Positions 36,473 through 46,164 of a stretch of DNA of 64,000 nt are shown one piece after another. The first letter of the stretch is position 1. Each line of letters starts with the position of its first letter. Under the pieces are notes generated by a model that was not told where the DNA came from, made no database searches, and worked only from the letters and a program-made list of their open reading frames with translations. The DNA is from Trichoderma breve (Eukaryota > Ascomycota > Sordariomycetes > Hypocreales > Hypocreaceae), in the NCBI RefSeq assembly GCF_028502605.1, contig NC_079237.1, positions 2,790,001 through 2,854,000 on the forward strand, given 5' to 3'. The translations under genes were made by a program, and so were the position numbers.

Positions 36473-37136
36473 GTTGAATTATCGTAGAAGAAACTTTAAT
36501 CGTAAAAGAAGAAGATCGTGACCAGAGCAGAGCGCGAATCGCAAATCCAGACAAAGGAGTGTGTAAGGTTGGTCTTGCTCAGCTTGCGCAACGAGGTCGC
36601 TAGCAGTGACCATCTGTTCCCTGTTGTCCCTGGTTACTGCTACCATGTTCTGCCGGGCGGTGAGGCAACGTGAGACGCAGCTCTGCGCTAAAATATTGCA
36701 TAATGCGGTACAAGCCCGCTAGCATTTGCACTTATCCGGTCTTTCGACGGACCTACTAGGTATCGCCCAAGCCTCCAGCTCTCGTCAAAGTTTCTTCCTT
36801 TGATGTTGGATGCTATTAGTTGATACTCCTTTGCCCACGACCATTTTTAGTTTTTCCTTGCCTCCTCTGTGTTGGGCTGTTGATTTGACAGTCAACACTT
36901 TGTCTCCTGACTTGGGCCTGATCTGCCTCAATTGCACTTCCACTAGCTGATCGCAAGCTTGCAGCTGGAGCTCCAAGGCCAAGATCCACTGCTTGCTGTA
37001 GACCTTTTCCATCGCGTCGCAAGGCCTATCTACTCCAATAAGGCACGTCGCCCGTAGAATCAAGCGGTGGAACGCCGTGTGTGCATTTGCCTCGGCCTCA
37101 TACACCAACTGCAATCAAGGGCCAAGCATCGTAATA
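36473..37136. other. Divergent intergenic region, clathrin light chain / RTT103-like
   Basis: This is a 664-base promoter region between two start codons. I see no gene and no strong motif. Confidence 0.55.
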
Positions 37137-38556
37137 ATGGCGTACAACGACGATTCGGTGCTGGCGCGTCTGTCAGCATTGAATGAGAGCCATGACAGCA
37201 TTGCAACAGCAGCCCAATGGATAATGTTTCATAGGTAAGCAACCCCTATTGAAGATGAGCAACTCTACACTGAATGTGACAGAGGTACTGATCAAGACAA
37301 TGCTTTCAGACGGCACGCAGATCGCACGGTGGCGCTCTGGATGCAGCGACTGAAAGATTCATCTAGCACGAAACGACTGAGCCTGGTTTACCTCGCGAAC
37401 GGTATGCATTCCACAGCCATTATATACGCCTTTTCTCTTTCAATAAGGATATACCGCATGCTCAAGCAACGACGGATGCTAACACTTTGTGGAAAGAGGT
37501 TGCGCAGCAGTCTAGAATCCGCCATAAGGAGGACTTTATCATCGCCTTCTCCCCGGTTATAGCAGAAGCAGCCGCAGTAGCCTACAAAGGAGCGCCAGCT
37601 GAGATTCAGGGCAAACTGCGACGTGTCATTGACGTCTGGAAAGACAGAGCTATTTTCGAGGCACCGATTCAGGCTGCTATAGAGTCGCGTCTAAGTGGTA
37701 TGTGCCTTTGCAGTTTCTTTTCGGTTATGAATGGATGCTAATTCCAGGAACAGAGTTGGATAAAGCTCGCGGATCCGTTAAGCCCGGATTCGGAGGTTCC
37801 CCATTTGGATCATCTGCTGCTGCCTCTGTGCCTTCAGAATTCACGCCCCTTGTGTCTGCTCATCAGACGGTCACCAAGCTGAGCGTGCCATTAAAGACGA
37901 CCATCGCTTCCGCAAACCAAGAGTACGAAAAACAAGTCGATCCCACAGTACCCGCCCCGTCGGCGCCTGTCTACGCGGCTCGCCTCAATGGGTTGCTCAA
38001 GACACTTGCGAGCGCTGAGAGTGCGGTAGCTGAGTGCGTCAAGGCTCGAGAGAGTTTAATCTCGGGACTGGAAAAGATGCTGGACTCAAACAGAGCGGCC
38101 TTGGAAAATGAAAAGAATGCAGCTTCCGAGCTGTCGGGCCGCAAACGAGAGATTGAAGATAAGAAGCAGCAGGTTGAGGTGGCTATCATGAGAGCACTCG
38201 GACCTGCAGATAGCAACGGAGCACATGCAGAAGGGGAATCTGGGGGCCCTCCCGCTGAGCTTGATCGGCCAGAGATGGAGGCTCTAACACCGCCAGGCAT
38301 GGACGATGACTTTGAGGACACTAGACCAGAGAGCATCGGCTATGACGAAGACGAAGACGTCAAGCCCTTGGAGGACGTCCCAGCAACTGAACTTTCCTCC
38401 GCCAAGGCCTCAACATACACTCAGTCGCTCCCCATATCAACCAACGGGTCCAATAAAAGGCGACGAGTGGACGACGGCGACTTTCCCGACCTCGGAAACG
38501 ATGGCGAAATAGATGCCGAAGTTGCAGATATGCTGAAGGAAGGCGGTGACATTTGA
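37137..38556 (+). CDS. RTT103: CTD-interaction-domain protein, Rtt103-like transcription termination factor
   Basis: Four exons, 37137-37234, 37310-37401, 37497-37697 and 37748-38556, give 399 residues. The first 130 residues form a CID: MAYNDDSVLARLSALNESHD, SIATAAQWIMFHRRHADRTV, LVYLANEVAQQSRIRHKEDF and KLRRVIDVWKDRAIFEAPI. In CID proteins this eight-helix fold binds Ser2-phosphorylated heptads of RNA polymerase II. A coiled-coil segment follows (EKNAASELSGRKREIEDKKQQ), then an acidic tail with a basic KRRRVDDGDFPDLG patch. Rtt103 links polymerase II to the Rat1 exonuclease at 3' ends. The fungal Pcf11 and Nrd1 CIDs have other domains that are absent here. All phases agree and intron 2 has a TGCTAAC branch site. 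Confidence 0.9.
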
Positions 38557-39254
38557 TTTGATTGAGGATTCTGGGCAGGGCTTGTTGGGTTGCTTCTTCG
38601 AGATAGAAACTGACTATACGGAACGAGCTATATCCTAGCCTTTAGGTAGTAGTGGTTTGGCTTTCTACGGCGCATGCTTCCAGTTGTATTTTCATTCTCA
38701 GCATAGGATTTGAGTTTGTTAGGGTTGTGTATGGAATGTACGATGCAGGGGTTCTTCAATACTGGGGACATGACTAAAGGCAGTACACGGCTCAGTTCAA
38801 TTCAAAGCATCATGTCTAGTCGCAGTACTTTGGTGTGTGCCTAAGATTGTAAATATAGGATACAAGTACAGACGTGCTCCCTGCAAGTCGTGCTTCGGGA
38901 CTCGGACCTTGCAGCTCGGCGCCATGCCCGTACGGAGTCCGGAGCTCAAGCAAATCCATGTTAGGCCGACCTTCGGCCGAGCTATGTCCACTAACTAGGG
39001 CGCTTTAGAGTTGCCGCCTTGCGCATGCAGCAGCTTTCAGCGCTTTCAGCTGTAAATGCCGCGACTATGACGGAACCTCCTAGTTCAGCAGTGTGCTAGG
39101 TAATTGGAAATCTTTTTCCCATCCGCCTCTTCTTCCCTCCTCTCCTCTACAACGCTGCCGGATCACATCACCGCTTCAGCACCGACCACGGCTTTTCTCT
39201 CCGACCGGCTCCCAGCAATTCGATGCTGAACCGCTGGGCGTCCCCTCGGTTACC
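38557..39254. other. Intergenic region, RTT103-like 3' end to MDL1-like start
   Basis: No gene is supported. The leader of the ABC transporter gene occupies the last 100 bases and includes a short upstream ORF. The open frame upstream of 39255 has no ATG. Confidence 0.55.
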
Positions 39255-39258
39255 ATGA
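39223..39258 (+). promoter_or_regulatory. 11-codon upstream ORF ending in ATGA overlap with the MDL1-like start
   Basis: An ATG at 39223 opens 11 codons ending in TGA at 39256-39258. The stop overlaps the main start codon (39255-39257) as ATGA, an arrangement that favours termination-reinitiation. Presence in the transcript is inferred from the 30-base distance. Confidence 0.5.
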
Positions 39259-41699
39259 ATGCCGGGGCGCTGCGACGAGCGCTGCCTGCCAGGCTAGCAG
39301 CCAGCAGCTCGCAAGAATCTGCAGTCTCGAGTCGAGCTCTGTCGCAACACTTCCCGAAGCCCGAATCTCTGCTGCAGCAGCCGCATTTCCTTCGCCCGTC
39401 GATTTCTGGTTCGCGCAATCTGCCCTCTTTCACCCCTGCCGGCTTCCATACGCTGGCTGGGTCGCTACGTCTATCTCAGGTACAACAAACTCAGTCTCTA
39501 TCGCATTCGGCCACTGGAGGCCTGTCAACCTCGGGCCATGGACGCATACTGCAACTAGCTCGCCAATTCTCCAGCACGTCTTTCGCTGCGCGGGAAGTCC
39601 AATCAAATACCGGAAATGCGACTCGGCAAACGCTGGAGCCTACAAGGCAGACAAAGGACACGGATGAGGACGAAGCCAACCAGGAATTTCAGAAAAGCGA
39701 ACGGGCAGCCAATGCGGCGCAAGTCAATCTATCTGCTAGGTTATCTAAAGAGGGCACGCCCAAGTCGAAGGCTGGCTTTAAGGAAATATGGAGGTTGCTC
39801 TCGATTGCCAAGCCCGAGGCTCGGTGGTTGGGCCTGGCTTTCTTCTTCCTCATGATCTCTTCTGGTGTTACCATGTTGATACCATTTTCCGTTGGTCGCA
39901 TCTTGGATATCTCGACAAAGGGCAACATCGATGATGTTAACATCTTTGGTCTCTCCTTGAACCAGTTTTTCATGGCCCTTGGTGGCGTTCTCACACTCGG
40001 AGCCATGACCAGCTTTGGACGAGTCATTCTGCTGCGTATCATCGGAGAGAGAGTCGTCGCCAGATTACGATCCCAGCTTTACAGGAAAACCTATGTTCAA
40101 GATGCTGAATTTTTCGACGCCAATCGAGTTGGTGATCTCATCTCACGACTTGGTTCCGATTCCGTCATTGTTGGCAAATCAATTACTTCCAACCTGAGTG
40201 ATGGACTTCGAGCAATCTTCAGCGGCGGTGCTGGATTCGCAATCATGATCTGGACGAGTGCCAAACTTACCGGCATCTTGTGTCTCATGTTCCCACCCAT
40301 TGCTATTGGCGCCTTCTTTTACGGACGAGCGATTCGAAATGTGAGCAGGTCGATACAGAAAAATCTCGGTACCTTGACAAAGATTGCGGAAGAACGACTT
40401 GGAAATATCAAGACCAGCCAGGCATTTGTTGGAGAGGTTCAAGAAGTTGGGCGGTACAACAGACAGGTCCGCAGGATCTTTGCTCTTGGCAAAAAGGAGT
40501 CCCTCATTGCTGCAACCTTCTTCGCTTCAACGGGCTGGGCTGGTAACATGACGATTCTGGCCATGTTAGTTGTCGGTGGGAATTTGGTGAGGTCCGGTGC
40601 CATGTCTCTGGGAGATTTGACTTCTTTCATGATGTATACTGCATTTGCGGGCTCCAGTCTGTTTGGTCTCTCAGGCTTCTACTCAGAACTCATGAAGGGC
40701 GTTGGTGCCGCAAGTCGATTGTTCGAATTACAGGATCGGAAACCCACCATTCACCAGACGGTCGGATCCCCCGTTAAGTCAGCTCAGGGCACCATTCGAT
40801 TTTCCGACGTTCATTTTGCCTACCCAACCAGGCCTGCAGTGAAGATTTTCAACGGCTTGGATTTCGAAATTGCGTCTGGTAGCAATGTCTGCGTCGTTGG
40901 GCCATCAGGAGGCGGCAAATCGACAGTTGCGTCATTGCTCTTGCGATTCTACAACCCTACATCCGGATCTATTACCATCAACGGTGTCGATGTCTCAACA
41001 ATGAACATCAAGTCGCTGAGACGGCGCATTGGTGTTGTGTCTCAAGAGCCCGTACTGTTCTCAGGCACCATTGCTGAAAACATCGCATATGGCAGGCCAC
41101 ATGCAAGTCGCGCGGAAATTATTTCGGCAGCCAGGAGAGCAAACTGCACATTTATCAGTGATCTGCCTGAAGGCCTTGAAACACAGGTCGGCGCCCGAGG
41201 ATCCCAGCTTTCCGGCGGTCAAAAGCAGCGCATTGCCATTGCTAGGGCACTGCTCAAGGACCCTGATATTTTGATTCTTGACGAGGCCACTTCAGCTCTG
41301 GATGCAGAGTCCGAGACATTGGTAAATGAAGCTCTTGCGGGGCTGCTCCGCGGACACAACACCACTATATCCATTGCGCACCGACTGTCTACGATCAAGA
41401 GGTCCGATCTCATCATTGTGCTGAACAAGGACGGAAAGGTGGCTGAAATTGGCAGCTATGTCAAGCTTGCTGCTGATAAAGAAAGCGCCTTTAGCAAACT
41501 GATGGAGTGGCAGATGAGTGGTGGCGAGATCCCGGAGAAGCGGCCATCCACAGAGGCCACTTCCCACATTACAGAATTTGAGGAGATTGAGGATGATCTT
41601 GCCAGAGATGAAGACGCTGAGAGATTCGTGGACGAAGGTGAAGAGGCGAACAGAGAAAAGGCTGCTCTGCCATCAGAAGATAAAGGAAGAAGCCCTTGA
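39255..41699 (+). CDS. MDL1: Mitochondrial inner-membrane half-size ABC exporter (Mdl1 / ABCB10 type)
   Basis: This is a single exon of 814 residues from ATG 39255, chosen because it begins a strong mitochondrial presequence (MNAGALRRALPARLAASSSQ); the frame upstream has no ATG. One ABC transmembrane domain starts with WRLLSIAKPEARWLGLAFFF and has about six helices. One nucleotide-binding domain follows, with Walker A GPSGGGKST near residue 548, signature LSGGQKQRIAIARAL near 652, Walker B ILILDEATSALD near 672 and the switch histidine in SIAHRLSTI. It therefore works as a homodimer. Yeast Mdl1 exports peptides made by m-AAA proteolysis. The acidic C-terminal tail (EEIEDDLARDEDAERF) is an extension relative to yeast. 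Confidence 0.92.
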   Translation: MNAGALRRALPARLAASSSQESAVSSRALSQHFPKPESLLQQPHFLRPSISGSRNLPSFTPAGFHTLAGSLRLSQVQQTQSLSHSATGGLSTSGHGRILQLARQFSSTSFAAREVQSNTGNATRQTLEPTRQTKDTDEDEANQEFQKSERAANAAQVNLSARLSKEGTPKSKAGFKEIWRLLSIAKPEARWLGLAFFFLMISSGVTMLIPFSVGRILDISTKGNIDDVNIFGLSLNQFFMALGGVLTLGAMTSFGRVILLRIIGERVVARLRSQLYRKTYVQDAEFFDANRVGDLISRLGSDSVIVGKSITSNLSDGLRAIFSGGAGFAIMIWTSAKLTGILCLMFPPIAIGAFFYGRAIRNVSRSIQKNLGTLTKIAEERLGNIKTSQAFVGEVQEVGRYNRQVRRIFALGKKESLIAATFFASTGWAGNMTILAMLVVGGNLVRSGAMSLGDLTSFMMYTAFAGSSLFGLSGFYSELMKGVGAASRLFELQDRKPTIHQTVGSPVKSAQGTIRFSDVHFAYPTRPAVKIFNGLDFEIASGSNVCVVGPSGGGKSTVASLLLRFYNPTSGSITINGVDVSTMNIKSLRRRIGVVSQEPVLFSGTIAENIAYGRPHASRAEIISAARRANCTFISDLPEGLETQVGARGSQLSGGQKQRIAIARALLKDPDILILDEATSALDAESETLVNEALAGLLRGHNTTISIAHRLSTIKRSDLIIVLNKDGKVAEIGSYVKLAADKESAFSKLMEWQMSGGEIPEKRPSTEATSHITEFEEIEDDLARDEDAERFVDEGEEANREKAALPSEDKGRSP

Positions 41700-42531
41700 G
41701 CGCATACACGATTGATGTCTAAAGAAAGGAAAGGAAAAGAAAAAAAAAACATATATATGCATCAAAGAGGGGGGAGATGATTTGTTGATTGATAAATTTT
41801 GTAAAGTATTTTCGGCGGCAAGGTTGGTGTATCAGGAGCAAAACGAAATGTTTTGTACATAGAGGTCAGCATGCCCCTGGGATGGCGGCATCCATAAGTA
41901 CTAGGTATGGATCTTGTAGTAATAACTCCGCTCAAACTCGTGCCTCGGAGGACGATGTCTTGAGGATAGCAGGCTGTGGAACTTGTATTATATCTGAGGA
42001 GGGCATAAAAGGGAGTTGAGAGAATATGAAATTTCATCTTTGGCTATGTGCTTGCTTTGTCGATTATATTGAGGATGGAATTACTAACACGGTCTCGGAG
42101 TGCTTCAATCGCTCTTTTCCTGCTCCTACACCCCGATTATTCACAATCACTCGAGGGAGTAATTTCAATTAGTGGCTGATATATATACGGGTATATACGG
42201 AATACTCAACTTACAAGACGCCCTGCAGATTATAACCATCAGATTGCTGTAGAGGGTAAGACGACGTCCATTGAAGGCTTCTACCGAGGAAACTCGGGCT
42301 GGGATCTACCCGGGGCCCCACTAAAAAGACCCGTGGACCGCTAATTGGATACCTGGACCCTTGCAATAGGCACTAGAGCTGCCATAGGGGCTGCACTCCA
42401 GCGCGTCTCATGCTGTTACAGCTCAGCTTGCGATCCGTCTTTGTCCTGCATCTGTTGGCTTTAAGAGCGAGCCCTGTACCCCAGCTGTTTTAATTTTTTT
42501 TAATACCAGTGAAATATCGTTCAAATCAGCC
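41700..42531. other. Intergenic region, MDL1-like 3' end to lipase
   Basis: There is AT-rich 3' sequence to about 42200, then a more GC-rich promoter and a T-rich tract just before the lipase ATG. No other gene is seen. Confidence 0.55.
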
Positions 42532-43487
42532 ATGACAACTACTGAAGGGACATTCAAGGCGGGCGACGCAAGCCTCTACACCAAGACGTGGACGGTTCGT
42601 TCTCCCTTTTGCGTCAAACTATTTTCACATGTGATGCTGTGTCTCAATGCTAATGCCGTCCCCAGCCGACGGGTCCTGTTGTCGCCAAGCTCATCTTCGT
42701 CCACGGCTTCAGCGAGCACATCAACCGCTACAACGACTTCTTCCCCAAGCTCGCTGAGCATGGCATCCAGGTGTTTTCATGGGACCAGCGCGGCTGGGGC
42801 CGCAGCGTGAATCGGCCCGCGGAGAAGGGTCTCACCGGCCCAACCGCGCAGGTCGTCGCCGACATTGTCGCCTTCATCCAAGAGAAGCTGCCGTCGGACG
42901 TGCCGGTGTTTGTCATGGGCCACTCCATGGGCGGCGGCGAGGTTCTTACTCTTGCGGGAGATGCGAAGCACCGGCAGCTGGTGGCTCAGATCCGGGGCTG
43001 GATCCTCGAGGCTCCCTTCATCGGCTTCTCCAAGGGCGAGGAGCCCAGCGTGGTCAAGGTTGTTCTGGGGAGGTTGGTTGGGCGATTGCTGCCGCGGCAT
43101 CAGCTCAAGCATGTGGTTCCGCCGGAGCACCTGAGTCGCGATCCGGAAGTCGTCGAGTCCATCAGGAACGACGAGCTGTGCCACAACACCGGCACGCTGG
43201 AGGGCCTGGCGTCGCTGCTGGATCGTACGGCGTTGCTTTCATCTGGGGGAGTGAAGCTGGGTGGTGATGTGAAATCCATCTTACTGACGCACGGCACAAA
43301 CGACATGACTTGCAGCTATGATGCGGCTGTCAAGTTTGTCAATGAGCAGGCGGCGGTTGAGGACAGAGAGACCAAGTCGTATGAAGGCGCATATCACCAG
43401 CTTCACGCGGACCACTGCAAGGACGAGTACACAAAGGACGTTATTGACTGGATCCTGAAGCGATCTAAAATCGAACCGAAGCTGTAA
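42532..43487 (+). CDS. YJU3: Monoacylglycerol lipase-like alpha/beta hydrolase
   Basis: Two exons, 42532-42594 and 42666-43487 (donor GTTCGT), give 294 residues. The alpha/beta-hydrolase fold is clear: FVHGFSEHINRYNDFFPKLA with the oxyanion-hole HG, FSWDQRGWGRSV, the nucleophile elbow GHSMGGG (Ser), the acid in LLTHGTNDMTCSY (Asp) and the base in YEGAYHQLHAD (His). These are the signatures of the Yju3/monoglyceride lipase group, which hydrolyses monoacylglycerols on lipid droplets and membranes. Other serine hydrolases of the same superfamily have near-identical motifs, so substrate is inferred. Confidence 0.85.
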
Positions 43488-44796
43488 GGGGGTTCACCGG
43501 CTTTGTTGTTTTGAGGCTTGCATGATGGTGTTTCCTCCCTTTTTTCTTTTTTCTTTTTTAGGATAGTTGATCAACTTTGGCTGCTTACGCTGAGATGCAG
43601 CCAAGTGTCTACATGTACCCCTTACATACCTTATAATAATCTACCTCTCGACGTATTAATGCAGCTTCTGTTCCTGTCCTTTTTTTCAACGATTCATGCA
43701 AGATAGCAGCTGCAGCAGCTAATCATATCGATGTGATAAAGGAAGACTCTGCAGCAAATGGGCTGATACGCAGGCGTGGGTCGGCGAATTTGAGCCGCCG
43801 CTGGGGAACCTGGATGGTTCCGGAGTCGCCCGAAGAGCCGCTGCCAGACTTTGATCGAGATTCCATTTAAGATCTAGATGCTCCCGCTGCACTTAAGCAT
43901 GTTATTTTTAAACCGTCTACCGTGTTACTTTATATGTGACAACTCTGGCTTTTTGCGCGTTCTGCCTCATCGCCGTATTGCGTGTTAGAGTTCAAATTAC
44001 CCGTCTTGTTCCCAACGCACTTACAGGCACTTCTCTGGGCTCAGAGCTTAGTAATATGCCGTGTGCAAACATGTTCTCCGTACCTACGAAGCACACAATG
44101 GCGACCACGTTGGTTGATCCGTTCGCGTCCTTGGTCGTTGGTGAGAGAGCAGGAGCAATTCCAGCGGTGCTTTCCTACAGCCAGCAACATGCTCCATCCC
44201 GCATAAGCTCAATTTTCTCCCCCATCAATGCTCAACCCCATACTTAGGACGAGGGAGCATCAATCAACCGCTGAAGTGCAGTAACCCGACCATCTTGTTC
44301 GTTTTATTACCCTCAGCTTATCTCCTTGCTTGGCCCGAAGCCCCCACGCCCACCGATCCCGCAATAGCTTTGAGTCCCTTTATTTGCGAGCTCTCCACAG
44401 CAGCTATCGGCCCGTATCGTCAAATTTCTACTCTGTGCCCCTGGCATCAATCAAGCTTACTTTATCTCGATCTGGCTTGCCTTTTCATCATCAAATCTCG
44501 GGGGCCATCGATCCTCTCGCTGTAGCGTCTTGGACATTCGTTTGTCCTTGATCAGCACTGATCTGTTGAGGCTTGAAGATCCCTGGTCAGCCAAGACTTT
44601 CTACGAGGCCTCCTTGCGTGGCGAAGCGAAACCCCCCACGCCGAACTCGCGTCTCCTTCGGACGTACCGGTGAATTGGGATAATACTCAACACCCCGAAG
44701 TATTAGTAGCCAGCAACTCTTGGTTGTCTTCTCCAGGCTTTCGGTGGCAATTGAGTAACGGCATCGCCCGATTCATCACCCCTGGAATCATTCATC
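43488..44796. other. Intergenic region, lipase 3' end to CDF transporter start
   Basis: No gene is supported in 1.3 kb. Overlapping open frames at 43936-44551 have no family features and probably lie in the CDF promoter and leader. Confidence 0.55.
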
Positions 44797-46164
44797 ATGA
44801 CGCCCGACGCAAGCAACACCATCACTCACCACCCCAACGTCTTCAACCTCCAGCGTCTACAGCCGCCGTCCTCTAGCCGCAGCAGCTCGAAATCGCCTGC
44901 TGTTCATGATGCTTCTAGCACGGGCGTTGAGGCCGTTGAGGTGGCCGATCACGATGCAGTAGAGCGCCACCACTTCACAAGCGCAGACGTAGAGAGGCAG
45001 TCCACCGCGGGTCGCAGCTCTCGCGTCCCGCGTCTGTCGGCCGAGAGCGATCCTTACGGGCTATCCTTTTCTTACAAAACCGACTCGGACCTCGACCAGA
45101 TCAAGGCCAATTCATCTCGTAAGAGGGACGCTGCCAACGGGGCCAAAAAGTACGCGCCCAAAAGCGACCACCGCAAACTCCGCGGCTTCTACGAAAACCA
45201 AAATGCCACCATCGAACGGATGCTTAAGTCGGTTGAGGACCATCGAGAGGAAGCCCGCATCGAGCAGGGAGAAGACAAGCTCAAGTTTAAGATTGCCATC
45301 TATGGCTCGCTCGCGGCCAACATTGTCCTCACGGCCCTTCAGCTCTACGCGGCCATTACGTCCGGCTCTCTGTCCCTCTTCACAACCATGGCCGATGCTA
45401 TTTTTGACCCGCTCAGCACCCTCGCTCTGATCCTGTCAAACCGCGCCATTCGCAGCGTCGATCCGCGACGCTTTCCTGCCGGCAAGGCACGGCTCGAGAC
45501 AGTGGGCAACATTGTCTTCTGCTTCCTCATGAGCTCTGTAGCCCTCATCATCATCGCCTTCTCAGCAAAGGAACTGGCAAGCGGTGATAGCGAGAAGAAG
45601 TTCCATCTCCCCTCGGTCATCTCCGTTTGCGCGGCGTTTGCGACCAAGTTCGCCCTCTTCTTGTATTGCTGGTCTCTCAAGGATAAATATAGCCAGGTGA
45701 ACATTCTGTGGCAGGATCACCGCAACGACCTGCTCGTCAACGGCTTTGGTATCTTGACATCGGTGGGTGGTGCAAAGCTGGAGTGGTGGATTGACCCAAT
45801 GGGCGCCATTCTCTTGTCTCTCTTGACGTCCAGCATCTGGTTGTATACTGCCTTTAACGAGTTCCTGCTGCTTGTGGGTGTTGTTGCGCCTCTAGACATG
45901 CAGCAGCTCATCACATACGTGTGCTTGACCCACTCGGAAGTCGTTGAAGGCATTGATACGGTGCGAGTCTACCACTCGGGCCCGCGGCTGATTGCTGAAG
46001 TGGACATTGTCATGGACCCGACGCGGACGCTCCAGGAGACGCACGATGTGGCCGAAGAGCTGCAGTTCAAGCTAGAGAGTTTGCCCGACGTTGAGCGGGC
46101 CTACGTTCATATTGACTACGAGACCACTCACAAGCCCGAGCACGCCTACAAGAAGGACATTTGA
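44797..46164 (+). CDS. Cation diffusion facilitator, Mn-type (MTP-like)
   Basis: This is a single exon of 455 residues. About 150 hydrophilic Ser-rich residues precede six membrane helices. The transport-site motifs are ADAIFD in helix II (LFTTMADAIFDPLSTLAL) and DHRND in helix V (LWQDHRNDLLVNGFGIL), the DxxxD pattern linked to manganese rather than zinc (HxxxD) CDFs. The motif RRFPAGKARLETVGNIVFCF precedes helix III. A ferredoxin-like cytosolic domain with YHSGPRLIAEVDIVMDP and YVHIDYE ends the protein. CDFs export divalent metal from the cytosol into compartments by proton antiport. The membrane is not readable; vacuole or Golgi is likely. Confidence 0.88.
   Translation: MTPDASNTITHHPNVFNLQRLQPPSSSRSSSKSPAVHDASSTGVEAVEVADHDAVERHHFTSADVERQSTAGRSSRVPRLSAESDPYGLSFSYKTDSDLDQIKANSSRKRDAANGAKKYAPKSDHRKLRGFYENQNATIERMLKSVEDHREEARIEQGEDKLKFKIAIYGSLAANIVLTALQLYAAITSGSLSLFTTMADAIFDPLSTLALILSNRAIRSVDPRRFPAGKARLETVGNIVFCFLMSSVALIIIAFSAKELASGDSEKKFHLPSVISVCAAFATKFALFLYCWSLKDKYSQVNILWQDHRNDLLVNGFGILTSVGGAKLEWWIDPMGAILLSLLTSSIWLYTAFNEFLLLVGVVAPLDMQQLITYVCLTHSEVVEGIDTVRVYHSGPRLIAEVDIVMDPTRTLQETHDVAEELQFKLESLPDVERAYVHIDYETTHKPEHAYKKDI

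Noticed and set aside
39093..39254. N-terminal extension of the MDL1-like protein
   Set aside because: Begins at GTG with no ATG; the ATG at 39255 starts a convincing mitochondrial presequence.
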